Positions 7,251 to 15,694 of a DNA stretch of 64,000 nucleotides are shown here, in pieces. The number at the start of each line of letters is the position of its first letter. Within the stretch, counting starts at the first letter, position 1. This DNA is from Amycolatopsis solani (GTDB lineage: Bacteria; Actinomycetota; Actinomycetes; Mycobacteriales; Pseudonocardiaceae). Position numbers and translations under genes: made by a program. The DNA lies in NCBI RefSeq assembly GCF_033441515.1, contig NZ_JAWQJT010000001.1, forward strand, positions 3,658,001 through 3,722,000, written 5' to 3'. Below the pieces are notes generated by a model, which was not told where the DNA came from, searched no databases, and saw nothing but the letters and a program-made list of their open reading frames with translations.

Positions 7251-9032
7251 TCATTGACCTTCGCCGCACGTGATCTTCGGTTGCGGGTTGTAGTGGACGG
7301 TCCGCGTCGAGCGGCTGACCTCGCGGCCGGACGCGGCGTCCTTGAGCACGCGGGTGTCGGTCGTGGTGAACCCGGGCGCGCCGTTGGAGGCGTGGCAGTT
7401 CTCCGCCGGGCCCGGCTTCGCCTGCGGGTCGCTCGGGTTCGAGCGGCCGCCCGGGATCGACTCGACGGTGTAGCGCTTGGTGCCCCACAGCTTCACGGTG
7501 ATCGACGACGGCGACCAGATCGCCTGGATCGCGATGCCGGTCGGCGAGTCGTTGGTGAACTTGAGGTCGATGACGCTGGAGCCGTTGGGGTTCTGGAACA
7601 CCGTCGCCTCGCGCGCGGCGGGGTAGCGGCTGATGTAGTAGCTGTGCTCCTTGTGCCCCGCGTCCTTCATGCCCGCGAAGTACGACGCGTTGTACAGCGT
7701 GGTCGCGAACTGCGAGATGCCGCCGCCGACCTCGCGGCCCGGGGCGCCGTCCTTGATCACGCCCGCCTCGACGTACCCCTGCGCCTTGCCGCGCGGGCCG
7801 GTGAACCCGTTGAGGCTGAAGGTTTCCCCGGGCTTGACGATGGCGCCGTTCACCTTCTGCGCGACGACCCGGATGTTGGTGCCGGAGTCGGCCGCGAAGC
7901 CGCCGGTGGTGAACTCGCCGACGACCTCCTGCACGCCCAGCTGGTTCGCCTGCTCGGTGGTCACCTTGGCCGGCGCGTCCTTGTAGATGGCCGGCACCTC
8001 GCGGCCGTCGGTCTTCTTCAGCACCTCGGGCAGCGGCTTGAGGCTCGGGTCCCAGTCGATGGTCCGGCCGTCGGTGGAGGGGTCGACCGTGGGCTTGCCG
8101 CCCTCGAAGACGATGGTCGCCTCCTTGCCCTCCTTCTCGGTGGACTTCAGCTGCGGCCCGGCCGCTTCGACGATCTTGGCGTTGTCGATCTTCGGGTTCA
8201 GCCCGCCGCCCTCGCCCGGCTCGAACGTGATCGCCGCGGCGATCGCCTCCGGCTTCACGGTGGCGTTCTTGCCCTCGCCCTTGACCACCAGCGGACCCGA
8301 AACGGCGGGCCGCGCGAACTGGTCCAAAGCGGCCTGGACGCCTTCGGGGGTGGTGCGGACCGGCGTGCTCGTGACCGGCAGCGCGAGGGTTTCGCCCCGC
8401 GCCCAGTGCTCGACGACGGCGGCGCTCGCGGCCGGCACGTCGAGCTTCTGCCCGGCCTTCGGCGGCACGGCGACCGGGTTCGCGCCGTCGAACTTCACGG
8501 TGCCTTCGACGGGGTCGCGGTCGACCTGGCCGCGCAGCTGCTCCAGCGCGGTGGTGAGCTTGGCGTCCTCGGCGTGGCTGACGACGCCGACCTCACGGCT
8601 GGAGAACAGCGACGAGAGGCGCGTGAAGGGGTTCAGCGGCTGTTCGCCGGCCTGGTCGAGGGTCTGCGGCCAGTCGAGCTTCAGCCCGGCGAGCGTCGGC
8701 GACAGCGTGCCCTGGACGTCGCCGGCCGTCACGGCCAGCGGACGGGTGAGCCGCGGCTCGATCTTGCCGCGCAGCTCCTGCTCGGCGGCATCGCGGTCCA
8801 TCCCGCCGACGTCGACGCCGGCCACGGTCACCCCGCGCGGCACGCTGCCCTGGCTGACCAGCAGGTCGACCCCGTAGACGACGACGAGGAAGCCGAACAC
8901 CCCGCCGGCGATCCAGCCGGCTTTGCGCAGGTTGCGCTGCTTCGGGGGCGTGGGTTCCGGTTCGGGCCGGACGACCGGCAGGACGTCCGTCTGCTCACCG
9001 TGTGACTCGGGCCAGCGCGGTTCGTACGGCAA
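7251..9032 (-). CDS. VanW-family protein with putative peptidoglycan-binding domains
   Basis: The 593-residue product has a cytoplasmic proline-rich N-terminus (1-37), one membrane anchor (about 39-60), an extracellular region with two repeated PG_binding_4-type segments (around 65-330), and a VanW domain near 370-500 with GETFSLNGFTGPRGKAQGY and GREVGGGISQFATTLYN. The C-terminal tail has two cysteines (ENCHASNG and ITCGEG) that could form a disulfide outside the cell. VanW occurs in some vancomycin clusters, but most actinobacterial members are general envelope proteins of unknown reaction. The start is TTG at 9032 with GGTGGAG just upstream. Nothing here suggests a van operon. Confidence 0.88.
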   Translation of the reverse strand: MPYEPRWPESHGEQTDVLPVVRPEPEPTPPKQRNLRKAGWIAGGVFGFLVVVYGVDLLVSQGSVPRGVTVAGVDVGGMDRDAAEQELRGKIEPRLTRPLAVTAGDVQGTLSPTLAGLKLDWPQTLDQAGEQPLNPFTRLSSLFSSREVGVVSHAEDAKLTTALEQLRGQVDRDPVEGTVKFDGANPVAVPPKAGQKLDVPAASAAVVEHWARGETLALPVTSTPVRTTPEGVQAALDQFARPAVSGPLVVKGEGKNATVKPEAIAAAITFEPGEGGGLNPKIDNAKIVEAAGPQLKSTEKEGKEATIVFEGGKPTVDPSTDGRTIDWDPSLKPLPEVLKKTDGREVPAIYKDAPAKVTTEQANQLGVQEVVGEFTTGGFAADSGTNIRVVAQKVNGAIVKPGETFSLNGFTGPRGKAQGYVEAGVIKDGAPGREVGGGISQFATTLYNASYFAGMKDAGHKEHSYYISRYPAAREATVFQNPNGSSVIDLKFTNDSPTGIAIQAIWSPSSITVKLWGTKRYTVESIPGGRSNPSDPQAKPGPAENCHASNGAPGFTTTDTRVLKDAASGREVSRSTRTVHYNPQPKITCGEGQ

Positions 9033-9161
9033 CTCTCCACCCCTTCAACGCGGCACCGGTTTGCGCCGGTGACGAGATCAGCGTACGGGGCACCCGGACA
9101 AGCCGTACGACTCGCCCTAACGGGGGATGAACCGGTCACGGAACGGTTAATCGAAGCAACC

Positions 9162-10874
9162 TCAACGCGCGTCGGGTTCCGGATTGTGCCCCGCTCGCGC
9201 CAGGAAGTCGAAATCGCAGCCCTCGTCCGCCTGAGTGATGTGTTCGCTGTAGAGCGCGCCGTAACCACGCTCGAACCGCGGCGCCGGCGGTGTCCACTCC
9301 GCACGGCGCCGGTCCAGCTCCTCATCGGACACCTCGAGCCGCAGCACGCGCGCGGGAACGTCCAAGGTGATCGGGTCGCCGTCGCGGACCAGCGCGAGCG
9401 GGCCGCCGACGTGCGACTCCGGGGCCACGTGCAGCACGCAGGCGCCGTAGCTCGTGCCGCTCATCCGCGCGTCCGAAATCCGGACCATGTCCCGCACCCC
9501 GGCCGCGAGCAGGTGCTTCGGGATCGGCAGCATCCCGTACTCGGGCATGCCGGGGCCGCCGAGCGGGCCGGAGCCGCGCAGGACCAGCACGGAGTCCGCG
9601 GTGATCGACGGGTCTTCGATCCGCTTCTTCAGGTCCGCGTAGTCCTCGAAAACGACGGCCGGGCCGGTGTGCGTGAGCAGGTGCGGCTCGGCGGCGATGT
9701 GCTTGATCACCGCCCCCGACGGCGCCAGGTTGCCGTGCAGGACGGCGACCCCGCCCTCGGCCGCCACCGGGTTGTCCCGCGGCCGGATCACGTCGTCGTT
9801 GTGCACGCGCGCGTCGGTGAGGTTCTCGCCGAGGGTGCGGCCGGTGACGGTGAGCCGGTCGGGGTGCAGCAGGTCGGTCAGCCGCGACAGCAGCCCGGGC
9901 AGGCCGCCCGCGTAGTAGAAGTCTTCCATCAGCCAGTCGCCGCCGGGCCGGATGTTCGCCAGCACCGGCACGCGCCGCGCGAGGGCGTCGAAGTCGGCCA
10001 GCGAGACCGGGATCCCGCTGCGCCCGGCCATCGCGATCAGGTGGATCACGGCGTTGGTCGAGCCGCCCAGCGCCAGCACGGTCGTGATCGCGTCGGCGTA
10101 CGCGCGCTTGTCCAGCACCTGCGTGATGGTCAGGTCCTCCCAGACCATGCCGACGATCCGCGCCCCGCTGGCCGCGGCCATCCGGTGGTGCGCCGAGTCG
10201 ACGGCGGGGATCGACGCGGCACCCGGCAGCGTCACGCCGAGCACCTCGGCGGCCGACGTCATGGTCGACGCCGTCCCCATCGTCATGCAGTGCCCCGGCG
10301 AGCGGGCCAGACCACGCTCCAACTCGGACATTTCGGCGTCGCCGATCAGGCCGGCGCGCTTGTCGTCCCAGTACTTCCACATGTCCGTGCCGCTGCCGAG
10401 GACCTCATTGCGCCAGTGCCCGCGCAGCATCGGCCCGGCGGGTACGAAGATCGCGGGCAGTCCGGCGCTCGCCGCGCCCATCAGCAGCGCCGGCGTCGTC
10501 TTGTCGCAGCCGCCCATCAGCACGGCGCCGTCGATCGGGTAGGACCGCAGGATTTCCTCGGTCTCCATGGCGAGGAGGTTGCGGTAGAGCATCGGCGTCG
10601 GCTTCTGGTACGTCTCGGACAGCGTCGCGACCGGGAACTCGAGCGGGAAACCGCCGGCCTGCCAGACACCGCGCTTGACCTGCTCGGCGCGTTCGCGCAG
10701 GTGCATGTGGCACGGGTTGATGTCGGACCACGTGTTGAGGATGCCGATGACCGGCTTGCCGAGGTGCTCTTCCGGGTTGTAGCCGAGCTGGCGGCTGCGG
10801 GCGCGATGGCTGAAATCGCGCAGTTCGCCGCCGCCGAACCAGCGGTGGCTGCGGAGTTCCTCGGGCGTCTTCAT
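9162..10874 (-). CDS. IlvD/Edd-family sugar-acid dehydratase (L-arabinonate dehydratase-like)
   Basis: The 570-residue dehydratase has the three iron-sulfur cysteines of the family in DINPCHMHL, GGCDKTTPA and PGHCMTMGTAS. The N-terminus (PEELRSHRWFGGGELRDFSHRAR) and GHWRNEVLGSGTDMWKYWDD follow the pentonate/hexonate dehydratase branch rather than valine-pathway IlvD. It should convert an aldonate such as L-arabinonate or D-xylonate to a 2-keto-3-deoxy acid. I prefer the ATG at 10874 because a longer form would run through the AT-rich palindrome at 10890-10903; an upstream in-frame start at 10934 exists. It is divergent from an FCD-type GntR regulator, its likely controller. Confidence 0.88.
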   Translation of the reverse strand: MKTPEELRSHRWFGGGELRDFSHRARSRQLGYNPEEHLGKPVIGILNTWSDINPCHMHLRERAEQVKRGVWQAGGFPLEFPVATLSETYQKPTPMLYRNLLAMETEEILRSYPIDGAVLMGGCDKTTPALLMGAASAGLPAIFVPAGPMLRGHWRNEVLGSGTDMWKYWDDKRAGLIGDAEMSELERGLARSPGHCMTMGTASTMTSAAEVLGVTLPGAASIPAVDSAHHRMAAASGARIVGMVWEDLTITQVLDKRAYADAITTVLALGGSTNAVIHLIAMAGRSGIPVSLADFDALARRVPVLANIRPGGDWLMEDFYYAGGLPGLLSRLTDLLHPDRLTVTGRTLGENLTDARVHNDDVIRPRDNPVAAEGGVAVLHGNLAPSGAVIKHIAAEPHLLTHTGPAVVFEDYADLKKRIEDPSITADSVLVLRGSGPLGGPGMPEYGMLPIPKHLLAAGVRDMVRISDARMSGTSYGACVLHVAPESHVGGPLALVRDGDPITLDVPARVLRLEVSDEELDRRRAEWTPPAPRFERGYGALYSEHITQADEGCDFDFLARAGHNPEPDAR

Positions 10875-10889
10875 GCGATCCAGTATGGC

Positions 10890-10903
10890 ATCTGATATAT
10901 GAT
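10890..10903. promoter_or_regulatory. Candidate GntR/FCD operator between dehydratase and its regulator
   Basis: ATCTGATATATGAT is an imperfect 14-bp dyad (outer ATC/GAT and central ATAT match) in an otherwise GC-rich 77-base divergent spacer. Its size and AT content fit FadR/FCD-type operators. Confidence 0.45.
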
Positions 10904-10951
10904 CTCGCGGGCCTGGTTGAATGGGTTCCGACACTAGCTAGGGAGCGCACC

Positions 10952-11605
10952 ATGACCGGGACGTTCAGCTTGCCGGCCTCCCGGACCGAAGTGGTCCTGG
11001 AGGAGATCCGCCGCGGCATCCTCACCCGGGAGCTGGTGCCCGGCCAGCCGCTGGTCGAAGCGGAGCTGGCCGCGCGCCTCGGCGTGTCCAAGACGCCGGT
11101 GCGCGAGGCCCTCAAGGTGCTTTCCAACTCCGGGCTGGTGACGTTCAGCCCGTACAAGGGCGCTTCCGTGGTCACGGTCGACGCCGAGCTGGCGAAGTCC
11201 GTCTACGACGTCCGGACGGTGCTCGAACCGGAAGCCGTCCGGCGGACCGTCGAGCAGCGCGACCCCGCCCTGCTCGAAGACGCGGCGGAGGCGCTGAAAG
11301 AGGCGTCGGCGGCGATCGCGGACAAGGACCAGGCCGCGCTCAGCCTGCTGAACCGCCGGTTCCACCGCGCGCTCTACCGCGGCTGCGGCAACCCGCTCAT
11401 GGTCAGCATCCTCGACGACCTCAAGGACCGCGCGGCGCTGATCAGCGTCGTCGGCTGGGAAGCCAACCCCAGCTGGAAGAAGGAGTGGAACGAGCACAAG
11501 GCGGTGCTCGCGGCGGCCAAGAAGGGCGACGCCGAGGGCGCCGCGGCGCTGCTGCGCGACCACATCGGCGGGTTCCTGGAGCGGGTGCTCAAGGCCATCG
11601 GATGA
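10952..11605 (+). CDS. GntR-family regulator, FCD ligand domain
   Basis: The 217-residue product has an N-terminal winged helix (ILTRELVPGQPLVEAELAARLGVSKTPVREALKVLSNSGLV), a typical GntR recognition segment, and a C-terminal all-helical FCD domain with the metal-binding histidine pattern (NRRFHRALYRGCGN and later EHKAVLAAAKKGD, RDHIGGFLE). FCD regulators sense organic or sugar acids. It is divergent from the sugar-acid dehydratase and very likely represses it. GGGAG precedes the ATG. It overlaps the phosphodiesterase gene by 4 bases. Confidence 0.9.
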   Translation: MTGTFSLPASRTEVVLEEIRRGILTRELVPGQPLVEAELAARLGVSKTPVREALKVLSNSGLVTFSPYKGASVVTVDAELAKSVYDVRTVLEPEAVRRTVEQRDPALLEDAAEALKEASAAIADKDQAALSLLNRRFHRALYRGCGNPLMVSILDDLKDRAALISVVGWEANPSWKKEWNEHKAVLAAAKKGDAEGAAALLRDHIGGFLERVLKAIG

Positions 11606-12105
11606 GGCTCCTGCTGATCTCGGACACCCACCTGCCGGCCCGCGCCCGCGAGCTGCCTTCGCAGGTGTGGGACGAGGTCGCGGCCGCGGACGTGGTCGTG
11701 CACGCGGGCGACTGGGTCGAGATCGGCCTGCTCGACGAGCTGGAAGCCCGCAGCAAGCGGCTGATCGGCGTCTACGGCAACAACGACGGCGCCGACCTGC
11801 GAGCCCGGCTCCCGGAGATCGCGCGGGCGGAGCTCGACGGCGTGCGGCTCGCCGTGATCCACGAAACCGGCGCGAAGCAGGGCCGTGAGCAGCGCTGCGA
11901 TGCCAAGTTCCCCGACACCGACGTGCTCGTCTTCGGGCACAGCCACATCCCGTGGGACACCGTGGCGCCGTCCGGGCTGCGGCTGCTCAACCCCGGTTCG
12001 CCGACCGATCGCCGCCGCCAGCCGCACTGCACGTACCAGACCGCGCGCGTCGAAAACGGCGTGCTGGTGGACGTCGAGCTGCACCGACTGCCCCCGAGGG
12101 GGTAG
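11602..12105 (+). CDS. YfcE/MJ0936-type metallophosphoesterase
   Basis: The 167-residue single-domain calcineurin-like phosphoesterase has the metal motifs SDTHLPAR, HAGDW, YGNNDG, IHETG and FGHSHIPWD in order. Relatives hydrolyse phosphodiesters such as bis-pNPP in vitro, but physiological substrates are mostly unknown. The ATG at 11602 overlaps the GntR gene stop (ATGA), so it is translated from the regulator transcript. The PHP-domain gene follows after 9 bases, giving a three-gene run. Confidence 0.88.
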   Translation: MRLLLISDTHLPARARELPSQVWDEVAAADVVVHAGDWVEIGLLDELEARSKRLIGVYGNNDGADLRARLPEIARAELDGVRLAVIHETGAKQGREQRCDAKFPDTDVLVFGHSHIPWDTVAPSGLRLLNPGSPTDRRRQPHCTYQTARVENGVLVDVELHRLPPRG

Positions 12106-12114
12106 ACAGGTCCC

Positions 12115-13101
12115 ATGGATCCGGCATGGGCCTTGCGGGAGATCGCGTTCCAGCTCGAACGCGCGGGGGAACCGACCTACCGCGTCCGGGCGTTCCGGAA
12201 CGCGGCCGCGACCGTCGACAAGACCCCCGCCGAGCAGCTGGCCTCGATGGCGGAGAACGGCACACTCACCTCGTTGCCCGGGATCGGCAAGGCGACCGCC
12301 AGCGTCATCGAGGACGCGCTGGCCGGGCGCGATCCGGCGTACCGGGACAAGCTCGTCGAAAAGAAGCTGCCGGACGGCGAGCCGCTGCGCTCGGCCCTGC
12401 GCGGGGACTGCCACACGCATTCGGACTGGTCGGACGGCGGCAGCTCGATCGGCGAGATGGCCGTCGCGGGGCGGGACCTGGGGCACGAGTGGATGGTGCT
12501 GACCGACCACTCGCCGCGGCTGACCGTCGCGAACGGGCTCTCGCCGGACCGGCTGCGGACGCAGATGCAGATCGTCGCGAAGGCCAACGAGCTGATGGCG
12601 CCGTTCCGGCTGCTGCACGGGATCGAGGTCGACATCCTCGACGACGGTTCCCTCGACCAGGAGGACGACCTGCTGGGGCAGCTGGACTTCGTCGTCGCGA
12701 GCGTGCACTCGAAGCTGAAGATGCCGGCCAGGGACATGACCCGGCGGATGGTGGCGGCGGTCCGGAACCCGCGCACGAGGGTGCTCGGGCACTGCACCGG
12801 ACGGCTGGTCGTCGGCCGCGGCCGTCCCGAGTCGGAGTTCGACGCCGAAGCCGTGTTCACCGCGTGCCGCGAGAACGGCGTCGCGGTCGAGATCAACTCC
12901 CGCCCGGAGCGGCTCGACCCGCCGATGCGCCTGCTGCGGCTGGCGGCGGAGATCGGCTGCGACTTCACCATCGACAGCGACGCGCACGCGCCGGGCCAGC
13001 TCGACTGGCTGGGCTACGGCTGCGAACGCGCGATCAAGGCGGGGATCGGCCCGGAGCGGATCCTCAACACCCGCACGGCCAACGAGCTGGTCAGCCGCTG
13101 A
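12115..13101 (+). CDS. PHP-domain phosphoesterase with N-terminal helix-hairpin-helix
   Basis: The 328-residue product has two parts. Residues 1-85 resemble the N-terminal 8-kDa domain of DNA polymerase beta/PolX, with a helix-hairpin-helix motif LPGIGKATASVIED. Residues ~95-325 are a PHP domain with GDCHTHSDWSDGG, LTDHSPR, GIEVDIL, ASVHSKL, LGHCTGR, EINSRPERLDPP and TIDSDAHAPG, the metal ligands of the family. PolX adds a nucleotidyltransferase between these parts; that domain is absent here. A DNA-end 3'-phosphoesterase or exonuclease role in repair is likely but unproven. Confidence 0.87.
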   Translation: MDPAWALREIAFQLERAGEPTYRVRAFRNAAATVDKTPAEQLASMAENGTLTSLPGIGKATASVIEDALAGRDPAYRDKLVEKKLPDGEPLRSALRGDCHTHSDWSDGGSSIGEMAVAGRDLGHEWMVLTDHSPRLTVANGLSPDRLRTQMQIVAKANELMAPFRLLHGIEVDILDDGSLDQEDDLLGQLDFVVASVHSKLKMPARDMTRRMVAAVRNPRTRVLGHCTGRLVVGRGRPESEFDAEAVFTACRENGVAVEINSRPERLDPPMRLLRLAAEIGCDFTIDSDAHAPGQLDWLGYGCERAIKAGIGPERILNTRTANELVSR

Positions 13102-13732
13102 TCTCGATCACCGGGTGGCGCGCCGGGTCGAGCCAGCGCAGCAGCGCCGTCAGGTCCGCGCCGGGAATCGCGACGCAGCCCGCGGTCGGCTTGCCGTTGG
13201 TGACGTGCAGGAAGAACGCCGAGCCGGCACCCGGCACGACGGGGGAGCGGTTGTAGTCGATGACGACCGCGTTGGCGTAGACCGGACCCGCTTTGCCGAG
13301 GTTCTCACCGGCCGCCTCGTCGAACGGGCACGTGCCGGGCGCGCACGCGAAGTGCGTGTTGTAGTGCGGGGAAGCGACATCGGACACCCACCAGTCCGAG
13401 GTGGTGACTTTCCGGTAGGGCAGCCGGGTTTCGGCGGGCTCGATGCCGAAGGCTTCGGTCAGCGGCCAAACACCGGCCGGCGTGCGGGAGGTCGACTCGC
13501 TCGCCTGCCCGACGCCGTTCTGGCCGACGTGCGCGGAAACCGGGCCGTAGGCCTTCGTCCACTCGCTCCCGGTGCGCTGCCACGCCGTGAGGGTCGCGGT
13601 GGTCGCGCCCGCGGAGTCGGCGCGGACGGTGATGCGCTGTTCCGGCTCCGGCCGTCCCGGCTCCGGCGAGGCGGCGCCGCTGGTCAGCAGTGCGGCCGCG
13701 GCCAGCGTGGCACCGAGGGATCTCCTGCGCAT
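13091..13732 (-). CDS. Secreted L,D-transpeptidase-fold (YkuD-like) protein
   Basis: The 213-residue protein has an N-terminal signal peptide (MRRRSLGATLAAAALLTSGAA) and a mature domain ending in HVTNGKPTAGCVAIP, the His...Gly-Cys motif of YkuD L,D-transpeptidases. It also carries YNTHFACAPGTCPF, whose two cysteines may form a disulfide. Such proteins crosslink or trim peptidoglycan, but this compact form, lacking LysM or Ig-like domains, is often annotated only as L,D-transpeptidase-like. The last 11 bases overlap the end of the convergent PHP gene. Confidence 0.82.
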   Translation of the reverse strand: MRRRSLGATLAAAALLTSGAASPEPGRPEPEQRITVRADSAGATTATLTAWQRTGSEWTKAYGPVSAHVGQNGVGQASESTSRTPAGVWPLTEAFGIEPAETRLPYRKVTTSDWWVSDVASPHYNTHFACAPGTCPFDEAAGENLGKAGPVYANAVVIDYNRSPVVPGAGSAFFLHVTNGKPTAGCVAIPGADLTALLRWLDPARHPVIEISG

Positions 13733-13771
13733 ACCGGAGAGCCTAACGGTGCCACGCTGGGCGCGCCGGGC

Positions 13772-14611
13772 TCAGTTGATGGTGTAGGAGTCGCCGTAGA
13801 CCTTCCACTTCAGCGGCGTGTGCAGGTCGAAGTTGCCCGCGTTGAGGAACACCAGCTGCTCGGTGTCGACGCGGGAGGTGTCGGCGTGCGCCTCTTCCTG
13901 CTTCATGATGACCTTGCGCGCGTCGAAGAACGCCTTGAGGTAGGTCGTTTCGCTGCCGCCCTGCGCCGGCGTCTTCGCCTTCTTCATCGCGGCCTTGCGG
14001 ATCCCGCCGAAGCTGTCGGAGCTGTCACCGGGGCCGTGCATGACGATCGCGTCGTAGTAGGCGAACTGGCCGAGGTTGCTCAGGCCGTCCGACTTCCCCT
14101 GGCTGACCGCGGGGTTGAAGTAGACGCGGTCGCGTTCGTTGTTCTGCGCGGTCTGGAACGCGCTGGTTGCAGCGGCCTGCTTCCACGCGCTCTCGAAGGC
14201 CGAGCCGAGCCCGCTGTGCGAGTCGGTGCCGTTCACCTTGCGCAGCGCGGGAAGGAACTTCGCGAGCGGGTTGTCCGGCACGGAATTCGTGTACGCCTCG
14301 ACGAGTTCGAGCATGTCGCCGGTGCCGGAACAGAACCCGATGATGCCGGCGGTGTACCCGCGGCCGTCACCGATGTCCTCGATGTACTTGTACTGCGCTT
14401 TCCAGTCCAGGGAGGAGTTTTCCGCGCTGGAGACCAGCTTCATCGCGATTTCCTTCTTCGCCGCCACCGAAAGATCACCGGCGGCTCGGACGCTCGCGCT
14501 GGTGGTGTTCGGTGCTTCGTTCGCGGCGATCGCGGGAGTGGTGATCACGAGGGCGGCCACGGAGGCCGCGCCGAGCGCGCCGACGAGGACCGGCCGCAAC
14601 TTCTTGCTCAT
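13772..14611 (-). CDS. csn: Secreted chitosanase, glycoside hydrolase family 46
   Basis: The product (279 aa from the ATG at 14611) has a signal peptide (about residues 1-30, ending PAIAA). The mature enzyme shows SSAENSSLDWKAQYKYIEDI followed by GDGRGYTAGIIGFCSGTGD, the GH46 signature. Glu64 and Asp82 lie 18 apart, as the catalytic Glu22/Asp40 pair of the Streptomyces N174 enzyme does, so the acid and base are intact. It hydrolyses beta-1,4 bonds of chitosan outside the cell. A longer Arg/Pro-rich N-terminus is possible, but the signal peptide argues for this start. The gene is monocistronic. Confidence 0.94.
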   Translation of the reverse strand: MSKKLRPVLVGALGAASVAALVITTPAIAANEAPNTTSASVRAAGDLSVAAKKEIAMKLVSSAENSSLDWKAQYKYIEDIGDGRGYTAGIIGFCSGTGDMLELVEAYTNSVPDNPLAKFLPALRKVNGTDSHSGLGSAFESAWKQAAATSAFQTAQNNERDRVYFNPAVSQGKSDGLSNLGQFAYYDAIVMHGPGDSSDSFGGIRKAAMKKAKTPAQGGSETTYLKAFFDARKVIMKQEEAHADTSRVDTEQLVFLNAGNFDLHTPLKWKVYGDSYTIN

Positions 14612-14827
14612 GGGTGGAGACCCTTTCCGCGGGGTGCGCCGTGGGGGATCACGGCGGGTACGGGTGATGAGGGTGGAGCTGCGGCGTAGCGACACGGTAG
14701 CGAAGAGTCAGCAGGCTCCACAAGAGGCGGAATTTGTTCATGTTCGTGAACGGGTCCAGACCACGGTCCGGAAAGGACGGTGCCAGTCGGCCGGGGTGCT
14801 CGCCGTCCGCCGGTGCCGCGATGTCGT

Positions 14828-14990
14828 GAATGACTCATTCAAGTCGTCGGGCGACAGGAATGAGTCATTCACTACGTTCGGGCGTGGGGCAGATGGTCAG
14901 CGGCGGTCGTGACAGCCCGGCGCGCGCGGTGCCGAGTCGGGGGTCGCGAATGAGTCATTGGGGACGCCAGAGGTCCCGAATGAGTCATTC
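14828..14990. repeat. Cluster of four AATGAGTCATT palindromes
   Basis: In the 426-base gap between the chitosanase and a TetR gene (14612-15037), four 13-base palindromes of the form GAATGASTCATTC sit at 14828-14840, 14858-14870, 14948-14960 (last base G) and 14978-14990. Copies two and four are followed, after five bases, by GTTCGGGCG, so the repeat unit is longer than the palindrome. Apart from these and the chitosanase promoter, which I cannot place, I see nothing in the gap. Confidence 0.75.
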
Positions 14991-15037
14991 GCGACGTTCG
15001 GGCGGGCGGCGGGCGGGGCGGGGCCGGGACGGGACGG

Positions 15038-15628
15038 TCAGCGGACCCCGGCGAAGAGGCGGATGACGTCCGGCAGCACGTTCACCGGGATCGTCGGGTC
15101 GATCGCCCGCTGCACGCCCAGGCCGATGCCGAGGCTGAGCAACGCCGTCGCGGCGTCGTCGGCCGACATCGGGAGCGTGATCGCGAAGCGCTCGGCGTAC
15201 CCCGTGAGCAGGTCGGCGATGGTGGCGCGGATGGCCTTGTCCCGCGCGGCCAGTTCGGCGCGCACGTGCGGGTCGCGGCGGGCGTTCGTGGCGAACTCGA
15301 CCTCCAGCGCGGTCCAGGCCTCGTCGCCGATGCTGCGCTCGGCCCACGCCTGGAACGCCGTGAGCAGGCCTTCCATCCCGTCCGCGCCGGAAAGGGCTTC
15401 GGCGATCAGGGCGACCTGGTCGTCGTGGATCCGGTCGAGCACCGCGAGGCAGAGTTCGTCCTTGCTGCGGAAGTTCGAGTACACCGCGCCCTTCGAATAC
15501 CCGGCCTCGTCCGCGACCTTCTCCAGCGACGTCACCGAGTAGCCGTCGCGCAGGAAGAGCTGTTTGGCGGTGTCGATCAGCTGCTGCCGGGTGCGCGCCT
15601 GGCTTTCCGCGCGGGTGAGTCGGGCCAT
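15038..15628 (-). CDS. TetR-family transcriptional regulator
   Basis: The 196-residue product has an N-terminal TetR helix-turn-helix (TRQQLIDTAKQLFLRDGY, then SLEKVADEAGYSKGAVYSNF) and a variable ligand domain. It faces the flavin monooxygenase/SDR operon across 66 bases containing the inverted repeat at 15668-15679, so it probably represses that operon and itself. The ligand is unknown; a ketone or hydrophobic substrate of the monooxygenase is the natural guess. Confidence 0.88.
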   Translation of the reverse strand: MARLTRAESQARTRQQLIDTAKQLFLRDGYSVTSLEKVADEAGYSKGAVYSNFRSKDELCLAVLDRIHDDQVALIAEALSGADGMEGLLTAFQAWAERSIGDEAWTALEVEFATNARRDPHVRAELAARDKAIRATIADLLTGYAERFAITLPMSADDAATALLSLGIGLGVQRAIDPTIPVNVLPDVIRLFAGVR

Positions 15629-15667
15629 GCGTGCACTCTAGCCAGGTCCGGAATCGGGGTACCGTTG

Positions 15668-15679
15668 GTATCGAGATAC
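15668..15679. promoter_or_regulatory. Candidate TetR operator
   Basis: GTATC-GA-GATAC is a 12-bp dyad in the divergent spacer between the TetR gene and the monooxygenase. A possible -10 (TAGTCT, 15683-15688) lies just downstream, 6 bases from the ATG at 15695, which would make that gene leaderless. Confidence 0.45.
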
Positions 15680-15694
15680 TGCTAGTCTCCGAAA

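Noticed and set aside
7251..9032. VanW as a vancomycin-resistance operon
   Set aside because: No vanH, vanA, vanX or vanS/R genes are near; VanW domains are common in ordinary actinobacterial envelope proteins.
9069..10895. A 608-residue plus-strand frame opposite the dehydratase
   Set aside because: It is the shadow of the dehydratase, with no motif and no start signal.
14828..14990. CRISPR array in the repeat cluster
   Set aside because: The four copies are unevenly spaced, palindromic and only 13 bases, and no cas genes are near.
14830..15066. A short plus-strand frame with repeated MSHS residues
   Set aside because: The repeats come from the AATGAGTCATT palindromes; there is no ribosome binding site and the composition is not protein-like.
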